Origin: Pararhodobacter zhoushanensis
GTDB lineage: Bacteria; Pseudomonadota; Alphaproteobacteria; Rhodobacterales; Rhodobacteraceae
DNA length: 64,000 nt
Direction: 5' to 3'
Assembly (NCBI RefSeq): GCF_003990445.1
Contig: NZ_REEZ01000001.1
Location: forward strand, 748,358-812,357
Shown: positions 1 to 9,260 of the stretch, piece by piece
How positions within the stretch are numbered: the first letter of the stretch is position 1
Layout of the letters: each line of letters begins with the position of its first letter
The notes under the pieces: generated by a model
The model's input: only the letters and a program-made list of their open reading frames with translations
What the model was told of the DNA's origin: nothing
Databases searched by the model: none
Program-made: the position numbers and the translations under genes

Positions 1-1864
1 AGGGCTGTCCTGCCACGGTGGCGTGCTGGACCGAGAGCCAGGGCAGCGTCAGGTCGGCATCCGTGAGCGGGGTCAGCAGGCTGCGGGCCAGTGGGCCGGT
101 GACGATGAAGCATGTGGCGGCGTCGGTGTGGTCTTCGATCTGGCAGCCCGCGGGCAGGCCGCGTTCGAGCACCGAGCGGTCATGCAGTTGCGCCACGGCG
201 GCAGTGATCAGGCCGACCGCGTCGGGGCCCTCGTTCATCACCGTCATCTCGGTCAGGATGCGGCCGCGATGGTCGGGGAAATAGGCCAGCCCGATGCGGC
301 CCGGCGCGGGCATCTTGCCGCTGATCAGCGCCGCGACATGATCGCGCGCGCCCGGCCCGGTGACGCGCAGGCGGGTGAAGCCCGGCAGGTCCAGCACACC
401 GCAGCCATCGCGCACGGCCTCGCATTCCGCCTTGATCCGCTCGGTCCACGGACCGTCACGGCGGAAGGTCTGCGTGGCCTCCCATGACGTGTCGTCGCCG
501 GGCTGCGCGAACCACTCGGCGCGCTCCCAGCCATTGTAGGGCGCCATCTGGCCGCCCAGCGCGACCACGCGCTCGTGCACGGGCGAGCGCTTCTGGTCCG
601 CCCCGGCGGGCCAGCGCGCCATCGGGAAATGGATGCCGTATTCGTGGCCATAGACCTCCATCCCCTTGGCAACGCAGTAATCATGCCCCTCGAACCCGGT
701 AAAGCGGCGCGGATCGCAGGACCACATGTCCCATTCCGTACCGCCTTGGGTCACCCATTCCGCCAGCACCTTGCCTGCGCCCCCGGCCTGACAGATGCCG
801 AAGGTGAAGACGCAGGCCTCGAACGCATTGGGCACGCCGGGCATCGGGCCGATCAGCGGGTTGCCGTCGGGGGTATAGGGGATCGGACCGTTGATCACCT
901 TCTGCAGCTTGGCCTTTTCCAAGAGCGGCACGCGGGCCATGGCGTCGGCCATGTGCCATTCCAGCCGGTCCAGATCATCGGGGTACAGCTGAAAGCTGAA
1001 ATCCTCGGGCATCGGGTCATCGGGCGTGGCCCAATGCGCGCGGCAGGGGTTTTCATAGGGGCCAAGGTTGAAGCCCATTTTCTCTTGCCGCAGGTAATAC
1101 GAGCTGTCCACGTCGCGCAGCAGCGGCAGCTTGCCGCCGGTTTCCTTGGACCACGCTTCCAGTTCAGGGATGGTGTCGAAGAGCAGATACTGGTGGCTCA
1201 TCACCATCATCGGCACCCGGCGCCCGAACAGCGCGCCCACGCGCGCGGCGTAATAGCCCGCTGCGTTCACGACATATTCGCAGCGCACCTCACCCTTGGG
1301 CGTGTCGAGCACCCATTCGCCCTTCTCCCAACGCGCGGCGGTCACCGGGCGGAACCGCTCGATCCGCCCACCCAGCTGGCGCGCACCGGCGGCCATCGCC
1401 TGTGTCAGCTGGGCGGGGTCGATGTCGCCGTCATAAGGGTCATAGAGCGCTCCAGTCAGGTCGTGGGTTTCGAGGAACGGATAGCGGCTGCGGATTTCGC
1501 CGGGGCTGAGGATCGACAGATCCATACCCTGCGTGCGGCCCATGCCGACAACCTTGTGGAACTCGCGCAGCCGCTCTTGGCTGTGGCCCAGCCGTACAGA
1601 GCCGGTGACGTGATAGTTCATCGGATAGCCGACAGCATCGCCCAAACCGCGGTAAAGACCGGCCGAATAGCGCTGCATGTTCATGATTGACCATGAGGAC
1701 GAGAAGGTCGGCACATTGCCCGCCGCGTGCCAGGTCGAGCCTGCGGTCAGCTCGTTGCGCTCCAGCAGCAGGCAATCGGTCCAGCCCGCCAGCGCCAGAT
1801 GATAGAGCGCCGAGGCGCCGACGGCCCCTCCCCCGATGATCACGACGCGCGCTGTCTCGACCAT
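1..1864 (-). CDS. FAD-dependent oxidoreductase with GcvT domain, dimethylglycine/sarcosine dehydrogenase-like (3' end outside window)
   Basis: The frame stays open from an ATG at 1864 down to the window edge, giving at least 621 residues without a stop, so the C-terminus is missing. The N-terminus reads MVETARVVIIGGGAVGAS, a DAO-type FAD-binding dinucleotide fold. It is followed by the STWHAAG and PYDGDIDP motifs typical of the dimethylglycine/sarcosine dehydrogenase group. The region after about residue 440 (GGQMAPYNGWERAEWF and LDLPGFTRLRVTGPGA) is the start of a GcvT-type aminomethyltransferase domain. Full-length relatives are about 800 residues. The known family reaction is oxidative N-demethylation, passing the one-carbon unit to tetrahydrofolate. 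The exact substrate (dimethylglycine, sarcosine or another N-methyl compound) cannot be settled here. It is divergent from the gene at 2021 across a palindrome. Confidence 0.85.
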   Translation of the reverse strand, partial: MVETARVVIIGGGAVGASALYHLALAGWTDCLLLERNELTAGSTWHAAGNVPTFSSSWSIMNMQRYSAGLYRGLGDAVGYPMNYHVTGSVRLGHSQERLREFHKVVGMGRTQGMDLSILSPGEIRSRYPFLETHDLTGALYDPYDGDIDPAQLTQAMAAGARQLGGRIERFRPVTAARWEKGEWVLDTPKGEVRCEYVVNAAGYYAARVGALFGRRVPMMVMSHQYLLFDTIPELEAWSKETGGKLPLLRDVDSSYYLRQEKMGFNLGPYENPCRAHWATPDDPMPEDFSFQLYPDDLDRLEWHMADAMARVPLLEKAKLQKVINGPIPYTPDGNPLIGPMPGVPNAFEACVFTFGICQAGGAGKVLAEWVTQGGTEWDMWSCDPRRFTGFEGHDYCVAKGMEVYGHEYGIHFPMARWPAGADQKRSPVHERVVALGGQMAPYNGWERAEWFAQPGDDTSWEATQTFRRDGPWTERIKAECEAVRDGCGVLDLPGFTRLRVTGPGARDHVAALISGKMPAPGRIGLAYFPDHRGRILTEMTVMNEGPDAVGLITAAVAQLHDRSVLERGLPAGCQIEDHTDAATCFIVTGPLARSLLTPLTDADLTLPWLSVQHATVAGQP

Positions 1865-1936
1865 GCCGACCTCCGATCTTCGCCTTCATATGAGCGCAGC
1901 CCGCGCGCGCTGGCAATTCGCATTTTCGCGGCCAAT

Positions 1937-1955
1937 TGATCGGAAATTCCGATCA
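1937..1955. promoter_or_regulatory. Perfect inverted repeat in a divergent promoter region (operator candidate)
   Basis: TGATCGGAA-A-TTCCGATCA is a perfect 9-bp inverted repeat with a 1-base centre. It lies 73 bases before the start at 1864 and 66 bases before the start at 2021. Symmetry and placement suggest a dimeric regulator site serving one or both genes. The regulator is not identifiable in the window. Confidence 0.55.
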
Positions 1956-2020
1956 GCAGGCGTTGCCTTGTCGCGCTGCTCCGAACCCCCTACCTGTTGC
2001 ACGACAACCCTGGAGCCTTC

Positions 2021-2923
2021 ATGCGCAAGACCCTCACCGCCCTCGCCTTGTTAATCGCCTCGCCCGTCGCTGCCCAACCCGTCCTGCTGGCCACGATCGG
2101 CATGATCGGCGACCCGGCCCAGCGCATGGCGGGTGACTGCGTGCAGGTCGAAGTGCTGATCGGGCCGGGTCTGGACCCACACCTCTATCAGGCACGCCCT
2201 TCGGATGTGGCCCTGCTGCGCAGCGCCGATGGCATCGTCGCGCTGGGGCTGGGTCTGGAGGGACGGCTGGGGGCGATTCTGGAGCGCGTCGGGGCGGCGG
2301 TGCTGGGACCCTCGGTTGAGCCCGAACGGTTGCTGCTGCACGGCGACGCACCTGACCCGCATATCTGGATGGACCCGGGGCTATGGGCGACGACCTTCCC
2401 GGCGCTGGCCGAGGTGCTCACCAACCTCGCACCCGATTGTGCCGGGCAAATCGCCTCAGGGCGCGACAGCGAAATCGCCCGGGCCGAGGCGCTGGACATC
2501 TGGGCGCGCGAAACGCTGGCCACCATTCCCGAAGCGCAGCGCGTGCTGCTGACCGCGCATGACGCGTTCCATTATTTCTCGCGCGCCTATGGGCTTGAGA
2601 ACGCAGCGATTCAGGGGATTTCCACGGAATCCGAAGCCTCGATCGCCGACATCGATGCCACCGCGCAGCTGGCCGCCGACCGGCAAGTGCCCGCAGCCTT
2701 TATCGAAACCACCCTCAACCCCCGCGCCATCCGCGCGCTGGTCGAGGCGGCGGCGTCAAAGGGCCATACACTCAGCATCGGCGGCTCGCTCTATTCCGAC
2801 GCGCTGGGCGAAACGGGATCGGGGGCCGACACATGGCCGGGCATGATCGTCGCCAATGTCACCACGATAACCGAAGCGCTCGGCGGCACGGTTCTGCCGC
2901 TTCCCGCCGCTGTCTTGCCTTGA
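2021..2923 (+). CDS. Metal (Zn/Mn) ABC transporter substrate-binding protein, TroA/ZnuA family
   Basis: This 300-residue protein begins with a Sec signal peptide (MRKTLTALALLIASPVAAQ). The ATG at 2021 is preferred over one at 1997 because the signal peptide starts there and TGGAG precedes it. The family places three histidines and an acidic residue around a metal. Candidates seen are His54 (LDPHLYQ), His114 (DPHIWMD), His180 (LLTAHDAFHYF) and Asp260 (SLYSDALG), i.e. the H-H-H-D set of TroA. The His-rich loop of classical ZnuA is absent. Its periplasmic role would be to deliver zinc or manganese to an ABC permease. No ATPase or permease lies beside it, so it is an orphan here or works with distant genes. 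Confidence 0.85.
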   Translation: MRKTLTALALLIASPVAAQPVLLATIGMIGDPAQRMAGDCVQVEVLIGPGLDPHLYQARPSDVALLRSADGIVALGLGLEGRLGAILERVGAAVLGPSVEPERLLLHGDAPDPHIWMDPGLWATTFPALAEVLTNLAPDCAGQIASGRDSEIARAEALDIWARETLATIPEAQRVLLTAHDAFHYFSRAYGLENAAIQGISTESEASIADIDATAQLAADRQVPAAFIETTLNPRAIRALVEAAASKGHTLSIGGSLYSDALGETGSGADTWPGMIVANVTTITEALGGTVLPLPAAVLP

Positions 2924-2964
2924 CCCGCAGGTGCCGGAGGGCTGCCGCCCCCCGGACCCCCTGC

Positions 2965-3095
2965 TTCAAGGGGAGCACGCTCCCCTTGAAAATCCCCGTG
3001 GATATTTAAAAGAGCAAAGAAACCGCGCCTCTTTGCTCTTGAAATATCCTGGGGGGTGAAGGGCCGGAACGGCCCGAGGGGGGCTAGCCCCCCTC
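2965..3095. repeat. Cluster of four palindromes between convergent genes
   Basis: Between the convergent ends at 2923 and 3161 lie four inverted repeats. The first is 2965-2990, a 12-bp perfect stem with an AC loop. The second is 2993-3054, a long imperfect stem pairing CCCC, GGATATTT and AGAGCAAAGA with their complements around a GC-rich loop. The third is 3061-3075 (GGGCCG-GAA-CGGCCC). The fourth is 3076-3095, a perfect 20-bp palindrome centred on CTAG. None ends in a clear T-tract. They could act as a bidirectional transcription block or be a dispersed intergenic repeat. The style resembles intergenic palindromes I recall from Rhodobacteraceae genomes. Confidence 0.7.
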
Positions 3096-3160
3096 TCTGT
3101 TGCGCGCGGAACGCGCGGGCGGCGGGCGGGGGCTCGATGCCCCTGACCGCCGCCACCCGC

Positions 3161-4858
3161 TCACCCGATCACTTCGAATTTATCGACGTCGACCATGCCA
3201 AAATCGGTGATCTTGAGATGGGGAATGACCGGCAGCGCGACGAAGGCGAGTTGCAGGAAAGGCTCCTCCAGCTCGACACCCAGCGACCGGGCGGCTTCGC
3301 GCAGAGCCACCAGCCGGTCACGCACAAACTCGAAGGGTTCCAACGACATCAGCCCGGCCACCGGCAGCGCGAGTTCGGCCAGCACGCGCCCGCCCTCGAC
3401 CACAACAAACCCGCCCTCGATCTCGCCCAGCCGCTGCGCGGCCAGCGCCATATCGGCGTAATCGCAGCCGACCACCGCTATATTGTGGTGATCGTGGCAG
3501 ACCGTCGAGGCAATCGCCCCGCGTTTCAGCGCAAAGCCGCGCACGAAGCCATTGGCGATGTTGCCGTTCTTGCCGTGCCGCTCGATCACCGTGATCCGCG
3601 CCAGATCCTGCGACGGATCAGGGCGTTTGTCCCCATCCGTCGCCGGGATCTGCAGGCGCAGGTGTTCGGTCAGGATCTTGCCGGGCCAGATGCCGATGAC
3701 CGGGGTTTCGGGGTTGTTGCCAGCGTAGCGGAAGCTCTCGGGCGTCAGCGGCGGTACATGGACCGAGGCGCGTGCCACAGGCTCGATCACCTCACGCGCC
3801 GCGAAGGCTGCATCGTCGGCCAGCACGCCGCCGCAGAACACCATCGTCGCGCGGCATTGCGCGGCATCGTCCAGCACCACGATATCGGCGCGCTTGCCCG
3901 GGGCGATCTGACCGCGATCCTTCAGACCGAACGCCTCGGCTGCGCTCAGCGACGCCGCGCGGTAGACCGACAGCGAGTCGCGGCCCTTTTCGATCAGGCG
4001 GCGGATCATGTAGTCCAGATGCCCGTGTTCGGCGATGTCCAGCGGGTTCCGGTCATCGGTACACAGGCACATATAGGCCGAGGTCACGGGTGTCAGCACC
4101 TCGGCCAGCGCCTCAAGATCCTTGGAAACCGAGCCTTCGCGGATCAGCACCCGCAGCCCCTTTTGCAGCTTCTCGGTCGCCTCGGCAGCCGAGGTCGCCT
4201 CATGTTCCGTGCGGATCCCCGCCGTGACATAGGCGTTCAAATCGCGCCCTGACAACAGCGGCGCGTGGCCGTCGATATGACGCCCCTCGAACCCCTTGAG
4301 CTTTTCCATGCAGCCCGGATCGCGGAAGATCACGCCGGGATAGTTCATGAATTCGGCCAGCCCGATGACGCGCGGATGATCGGCCAGCGGCAACAGATCC
4401 GCCGCCGTCAGCACCGCGCCCGAGGTCTCCATGTGCGTGGACGGCACACACGAGGACAGGTTAACCCGAATGTCCATCACCGTGCGGGTGCTGGCGTTCA
4501 GGAAATACTCAATGCCGGTCAGCCCGGCGACATTGGCGATCTCGTGCGGGTCGCAGATCGCCGTGGTCACGCCGCGCGGCAGCACGCAGCGGTCAAACTC
4601 ATAGGGCGTGATGCAGGACGATTCGATATGCAGATGCGTGTCGATGAACCCCGGCACCAGCAGCTTGCCCGAGACGTCAATCTCGCGCTTGCCGCTGTAG
4701 TCGGCCCCGATCCCCACGATCCGGTCACCGCAGATCGCGACATCGCCCGCGATCTTCGCGCCGGTGACCATATCCCAGACCACGCCGCCCTTGAGCACCA
4801 GATCGGCAGGCTCGTCGCCCCTGCCCTGCGCGATGCGGGTCTCAAGCATCGCCATCAA
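3161..4858 (-). CDS. ade: Adenine deaminase
   Basis: This 565-residue amidohydrolase has the length and motifs of bacterial adenine deaminase (adenine to hypoxanthine plus ammonia, purine salvage, cytoplasm). The metal-binding region reads [20 protein letters not shown], followed by [16 protein letters not shown] and a C-terminal adenine-deaminase domain with [12 protein letters not shown]. It overlaps the end of the upstream dehydrogenase gene by 17 bases if the ATG at 4858 is used. ATGs at 4855 and 4849 are alternatives. The overlap implies co-transcription with that gene. Confidence 0.95.
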   Translation of the reverse strand: MMAMLETRIAQGRGDEPADLVLKGGVVWDMVTGAKIAGDVAICGDRIVGIGADYSGKREIDVSGKLLVPGFIDTHLHIESSCITPYEFDRCVLPRGVTTAICDPHEIANVAGLTGIEYFLNASTRTVMDIRVNLSSCVPSTHMETSGAVLTAADLLPLADHPRVIGLAEFMNYPGVIFRDPGCMEKLKGFEGRHIDGHAPLLSGRDLNAYVTAGIRTEHEATSAAEATEKLQKGLRVLIREGSVSKDLEALAEVLTPVTSAYMCLCTDDRNPLDIAEHGHLDYMIRRLIEKGRDSLSVYRAASLSAAEAFGLKDRGQIAPGKRADIVVLDDAAQCRATMVFCGGVLADDAAFAAREVIEPVARASVHVPPLTPESFRYAGNNPETPVIGIWPGKILTEHLRLQIPATDGDKRPDPSQDLARITVIERHGKNGNIANGFVRGFALKRGAIASTVCHDHHNIAVVGCDYADMALAAQRLGEIEGGFVVVEGGRVLAELALPVAGLMSLEPFEFVRDRLVALREAARSLGVELEEPFLQLAFVALPVIPHLKITDFGMVDVDKFEVIG

Positions 4859-5723
4859 CCCGACGCAGGCGCGCGATCAGCGACGAGGTATCCCAGCGCC
4901 CGCCGCCCATGTTTTGTACGTCCTTGTAGAACTGATCGACCATGGCCGTCATCGGCAGCGGCGCGCCGATTTCGTCGCCGGTTTGCAGGCAGATGCCCAG
5001 ATCCTTGCGCATCCAGTCAACGGCGAAGCCATAGTCGAACTTGCCGTCCAGCATGGTGGCGTGGCGGTTGACCATCTGCCAGCTGCCCGCCGCGCCGCCC
5101 TGAATGACCTCGACCACTGCCTTGCCATCCATCCCGGCCTTTTCGCCAAAGCGCAGCGCCTCGGCCAGACCCTGCACCAGACCCGCGATGCAAATCTGGT
5201 TCATCATCTTGGCGATCTGCCCCGAGCCCGACTCGCCCAGCCGCTTCACCGTGCGCCCGTAGGCCTGCATCACCGGCTCGGCGGCGGCATAGTCGCCCTC
5301 GGCCCCGCCGCACATCACCGACAGCACGCCATTCTCGGCCCCCGCTTGCCCGCCCGACACCGGCGCGTCGACAAAGCCCAGACCGGCCTCACGTGCCTCG
5401 GCGTTCAGCTCGCGGGTGATCTTGGCTGACACGGTTGTGTGATCGACAAAGATCGCGCCCGCCTGCATCCCTGCGAACGCCCCGTCCTCGCCCCGGCAGA
5501 CCGAGGCCAGATCGGCGTCATTGCCCACGCAGCACAGCACGAATTCAGCGCCTTGCGCGGCCTCGCGCGGAGTCGGCGCAGCCTTGCCGCCCTGCTCGGC
5601 GGCCCATTTCTCTGCCTTGGCGGCGGTGCGGTTATACACCGTTACCTCATGCCCGGCCTTTGCCAGATGCCCCGCCATGGGATAGCCCATGACCCCCAAG
5701 CCCAGAAATGCCACCTTGGCCAT
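4842..5723 (-). CDS. NAD(P)-dependent beta-hydroxyacid dehydrogenase (3-hydroxyisobutyrate dehydrogenase / tartronate semialdehyde reductase family)
   Basis: This is a 293-residue beta-hydroxyacid dehydrogenase. The N-terminal nucleotide motif is [21 protein letters not shown]. The substrate-loop signature is [18 protein letters not shown]. The catalytic lysine lies in [10 protein letters not shown]. The family interconverts 3-hydroxyisobutyrate, tartronate semialdehyde/glycerate and similar pairs. Motifs alone do not separate these. It is the first gene of a two-gene unit with adenine deaminase, which hints at purine or glyoxylate-derived metabolism, but that link is inference. Confidence 0.9.
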   Translation of the reverse strand: MAKVAFLGLGVMGYPMAGHLAKAGHEVTVYNRTAAKAEKWAAEQGGKAAPTPREAAQGAEFVLCCVGNDADLASVCRGEDGAFAGMQAGAIFVDHTTVSAKITRELNAEAREAGLGFVDAPVSGGQAGAENGVLSVMCGGAEGDYAAAEPVMQAYGRTVKRLGESGSGQIAKMMNQICIAGLVQGLAEALRFGEKAGMDGKAVVEVIQGGAAGSWQMVNRHATMLDGKFDYGFAVDWMRKDLGICLQTGDEIGAPLPMTAMVDQFYKDVQNMGGGRWDTSSLIARLRRVDGDA

Positions 5724-5822
5724 GTCCGTCCCCTTACTGCCGCTGGTTTGAATTGCGCTCGCGCGCCCAAGATCATAGGAAACGAACCTGGTTCCGAGGT
5801 CAACACAACGAGGCCGCCCCCC

Positions 5823-8312
5823 ATGATCACCCTGTTCCGCTGGCTGCTGCGCATCGCGACCGCACTCGTCGTGCTGTCCGTCGTGGTGGTGGTCGGGGTG
5901 TATTATTTCCTGTCGCGCTCACTGCCCGATTATGACGCCGACTGGCGCGTGCGGGGCGTCTCAGGCACCGTCGAGATTGCCCGTAACACCTGGGCCGTGC
6001 CGCATATTTTCGCTGATAACGACGCGGATGTGTTCTTTGGGCTGGGCTTTGCACATGCGCAGGACCGCCTGTGGCAGATGACGCTGATGCGCCGCACGGT
6101 GCAGGGCCGGTTGAGCGAGATTTTCGGCGAGCGCACGATCCGCACGGACGAGCTGATGCGTCGGCTGGATCTGTACGGGCTGGCGCAGGAATCGGTCAGC
6201 GCACAGGACGACGACACGCTGGCGGCGCTCGATGCCTATGCGCGCGGTGTGAACGCGTGGATCAATCTGGTCAATGACCGGGCTTTGGGCCGGGGTGCGC
6301 CGGAATATTTCTTGTTCCCCGGTGAGATCGGGTTGTGGCAACCCGCTGATTCCATTGCGATGATCAAGCTGATGGCGGTGCAACTGTCGGGTCATCTGGA
6401 AAATGAGGTGCAACACGCGCGCCTCTCCGCCCTGATCGGCGAGGAACGCACCAATGATCTGATGCCGATCGACGACGGTTCGGGCCTTGCCGCCCTGCCC
6501 GATTTCGCCAGCCTGTTCCCGACGCTGACCGATACGCAACTGGCCATGGCCCCGTCGGTCCCCGGACAGGCACCGGGGGAGGATTTTTCGCCTTTCACGT
6601 CGTCTGCCATGGCGGGGGCCTCGAACGTCTGGGCAGCGGGACCGCAGCGCGCGGCGAATGGCGGCACGCTGCTGGCCAATGACCCGCATCTGGGCTTCAC
6701 CGCACCGACAATCTGGTATCTGGCGCGGCTTGAGCTGAGCACGGGCGCGGTCACCGGCGGCACCATCCCCGGCATCCCGGCAGTGCTGGTCGGCCGGTCC
6801 GAGGCTTTGGGCTGGGCGTTGACCTCGAGCTACATGGACGATCAGGATCTTTTCCTTGAGGAACTGGACCCCGACACCACCCAGCGCTATCGCACGCCGA
6901 CCGGCTGGGCCGAATTCGAAACCCGTCGCTCAATCATTCAGGTCGCCGACAGCGACCCGGTGACGATCACCCTGCGCTGGTCCGAGAATGGCCCGATCCT
7001 GCCCGGTTCGCATTACTCACTGGCCGCGATCACCCCGCCCGGTCAGGTCGCCGCGCTGAGCTGGACGGCGCTGACCGGCGATGACACCTCGATGAGCGCG
7101 GCGATCGGCATCATGCGCTCGCAGTCGGTGGATGAAGCGCTGGACGCAGGCGAGATGTATGTCGCGCCGTCGCAGAACCTGACGCTGATCGACCACGACC
7201 ATATCGCCATGCAGATGATCGGCCGCATGCCCCGCCGCAATGCGCTGCATCCGACGCAAGGGCGCATGCCCGCCCCCGGTGCCGACCCTAACGCGCGCTG
7301 GGAGGGGACGTTCCCCTATGCCTCGAACCCGCGGTTTGTCGATCCGCTGACCGGCCTGCTGGGCAATACCAACAACAAGCCGCTCGACCGCCCCTTCCCG
7401 CTGCATGTCAGCTTTGACTGGGGCGATACCACGCGCATTCAGCGCTGGGTGCGGCTGATGCGCCAACGCTCGGTCCACACGCGCGAAAGCTTCATCGAGG
7501 CGCAGCTCGATACCGTCAGTCAGGCCGCGCGCACACTGCTGCCGCTGGTCGGGGCGGAACTGTGGTTCCAGGACACGCCCGCCAACCCCGGCACGCCCGA
7601 GGCGCAGCGCCAGCTGGCGCTGCAACTGCTGGCCGACTGGAACGGCGAGATGTCCGAGCATCTGCCCGAGCCGCTGATCTACGCCGCCTGGATGCGCGAG
7701 TTGCAGTTCCGCCTGATCCGCGACGAGCTTGGCCCCTCGACCGACATGTTCACCCATATGGAGCCCGAGTTCATCGAGCGCGTGTTCCGCAACACCGACG
7801 GCGCAGGCGTCTGGTGCGACGTGGTGCAGTCGGCGGTGGTGGAAAGCTGCGTCGACATCGCGCGCACGGCGCTGGATGCGGCACTGTTGGAGCTGGAACA
7901 GGCCTATGGCCCGGCGATTGAAAGCTGGCGCTGGGGCGATGCGCATCAGGCGACGCATGACCATCCGGTGCTGGGCGACGTGCCGATCCTGCGCCATTTC
8001 GTCAACATCCGCCAATCGACCAGCGGGGGCGACAACACGCTGATGCGCGGACTGACGCGCGGCGGCCCTCCGGGCGCACGCGAGCCGTATCTGAACGTGC
8101 ATGGCGCAGGCTATCGCGGGGTCTATGACATGGGCGACCCTGAGGCGAGCGTGTTCATCATCTCGACCGGCGAGTCGGGCCACCCGCTGAGCCGGCATTA
8201 CGATGACCTTGGCGTGCTCTGGCGGCGTGGCGAGTATATCCCGATGACCCTGGACCCCGATCTGGCCCGCGCCGGGGGTGTCGGGGTGACCCGCCTTGAA
8301 CCCCGGCCCTGA
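5823..8312 (+). CDS. Penicillin acylase family (S45) amidohydrolase, membrane-anchored
   Basis: This protein of 829 residues starts at the ATG at 5823. An in-frame upstream extension is rejected because residues 3-30 form an N-terminal transmembrane or signal-anchor segment (LLRIATALVVLSVVVVVGVYYFL). The family is autocatalytically cleaved to expose an N-terminal Ser, Cys or Thr nucleophile. Here the site is Ser267 in GASNVWAAG. Motifs near NDPHLGF and LLGNTNNKP also fit penicillin G acylase-like Ntn hydrolases. Bacterial members hydrolyse N-acyl amides, including N-acyl homoserine lactones in some cases. The substrate is not predictable here. It is divergent from the dehydrogenase gene at 5723. 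Confidence 0.9.
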   Translation: MITLFRWLLRIATALVVLSVVVVVGVYYFLSRSLPDYDADWRVRGVSGTVEIARNTWAVPHIFADNDADVFFGLGFAHAQDRLWQMTLMRRTVQGRLSEIFGERTIRTDELMRRLDLYGLAQESVSAQDDDTLAALDAYARGVNAWINLVNDRALGRGAPEYFLFPGEIGLWQPADSIAMIKLMAVQLSGHLENEVQHARLSALIGEERTNDLMPIDDGSGLAALPDFASLFPTLTDTQLAMAPSVPGQAPGEDFSPFTSSAMAGASNVWAAGPQRAANGGTLLANDPHLGFTAPTIWYLARLELSTGAVTGGTIPGIPAVLVGRSEALGWALTSSYMDDQDLFLEELDPDTTQRYRTPTGWAEFETRRSIIQVADSDPVTITLRWSENGPILPGSHYSLAAITPPGQVAALSWTALTGDDTSMSAAIGIMRSQSVDEALDAGEMYVAPSQNLTLIDHDHIAMQMIGRMPRRNALHPTQGRMPAPGADPNARWEGTFPYASNPRFVDPLTGLLGNTNNKPLDRPFPLHVSFDWGDTTRIQRWVRLMRQRSVHTRESFIEAQLDTVSQAARTLLPLVGAELWFQDTPANPGTPEAQRQLALQLLADWNGEMSEHLPEPLIYAAWMRELQFRLIRDELGPSTDMFTHMEPEFIERVFRNTDGAGVWCDVVQSAVVESCVDIARTALDAALLELEQAYGPAIESWRWGDAHQATHDHPVLGDVPILRHFVNIRQSTSGGDNTLMRGLTRGGPPGAREPYLNVHGAGYRGVYDMGDPEASVFIISTGESGHPLSRHYDDLGVLWRRGEYIPMTLDPDLARAGGVGVTRLEPRP

Positions 8313-8349
8313 GCGCGCCATATTGACCGCCAAGGCAGAAAGAACCGCA

Positions 8350-9222
8350 ATGATCTATGAGACGCCCACCGAATGGTCCGACGCCGCGCATAAACGTGTG
8401 GTGCTGTTCGGCATGTCCGGTCTGGGCAAGACGCGGATCTCGGCTATTCTGCGCGATGGCGGGTGGTTCCACTACTCGGTCGATTACCGCATCGGCACGC
8501 GCTACATGGGCGAGGCGATCACCGACAATTTCAAGCGCGAGGCGATGAAGGTTCCGCTGCTGCGTGAGCTGCTGTTGTCGGATTCCGTCTATATCGGCTC
8601 GAACATCACCTTTGATAACCTGTCGCCGCTGAGCACCTATCTGGGCAAGCCCGGCGACCCGGCCAAGGGTGGGTTGCCCTTCGACGAATACCGCCGCCGT
8701 CAGGGCGAGCACCGCGAGGCCGAGATAGCGGCGCTGATGGACACGCCCAAGTTCGTGACGCGGGCGCAAGAGCTGTATGGCTACGACAATTTCGTCTGCG
8801 ACTCGGGCGGTTCCATCTGCGAGGTGGTGAACCCTGACAGCCGCGTGGACCCGGTGCTAAGCGTGCTCTCGCGCCACCTGCTGCTGGTCTGGATCGAAGG
8901 CTCGGACGAGCACATGCAGGCGCTGATCGAGCGTTTCGACCGCGCGCCCAAGCCGATGTATTATCGGCCAGAATTCCTGCTCGAATGCTGGAACGCCTAT
9001 CTGGCGGAAACCGGGCGAATGCCCGGGGCGGTGGACCCTGACGCCTTTGTGCGCTGGACCTACGCCCGTGCGCTGGCACATCGCCAGCCCCGCTACGAGG
9101 CGATGGCACGCAACTGGGGTCTGACGGTCGCCGCCGACGATATCGCCCGCGTTCAGACCCCCGATGACTTCAGGGAGCTGATCGTCGAGGCCCTAGCCAA
9201 GCGCGCCTCACGGGCGGCCTGA
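8350..9222 (+). CDS. Unrecognised P-loop ATPase encoded upstream of metA
   Basis: This 290-residue protein has a Walker A motif GMSGLGKT at residues 21-28 and a candidate hydrophobic strand ending in acid ([15 protein letters not shown]). The body contains a kinase-like [12 protein letters not shown] segment. I do not recognise a characterised family. I believe similar ATPases sit beside metA in other Rhodobacterales. The ATG at 8350 is chosen because an AAGG-type site precedes it and upstream codons overlap nothing meaningful. It starts 37 bases after the acylase stop and ends 38 bases before metA, so read-through of the three genes is likely. Confidence 0.75.
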   Translation: MIYETPTEWSDAAHKRVVLFGMSGLGKTRISAILRDGGWFHYSVDYRIGTRYMGEAITDNFKREAMKVPLLRELLLSDSVYIGSNITFDNLSPLSTYLGKPGDPAKGGLPFDEYRRRQGEHREAEIAALMDTPKFVTRAQELYGYDNFVCDSGGSICEVVNPDSRVDPVLSVLSRHLLLVWIEGSDEHMQALIERFDRAPKPMYYRPEFLLECWNAYLAETGRMPGAVDPDAFVRWTYARALAHRQPRYEAMARNWGLTVAADDIARVQTPDDFRELIVEALAKRASRAA

Positions 9223-9260
9223 CGGCCCCCGATCCCGCACCCAATCGACGGATTTATCCG

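Noticed and set aside
575-1690. Long plus-strand open frame opposite the FAD/GcvT gene
   Set aside because: It is the shadow of an uninterrupted minus-strand frame with clear FAD and GcvT motifs.
3056-4252. Long open frame antisense to adenine deaminase
   Set aside because: High GC keeps opposite frames open. The minus-strand product is a complete adenine deaminase with all motifs, and the antisense product is rich in His, Arg and Gln with no domain.
5439-5822. N-terminal extension of the penicillin-acylase-family gene
   Set aside because: It overlaps the opposite-strand dehydrogenase start region, and the membrane anchor begins right after the ATG at 5823.
9223-9260. SAM-II type riboswitch upstream of metA
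   Set aside because: Only 38 bases separate metA from the preceding gene, and no stem or pseudoknot of that kind is visible there or before 8350.
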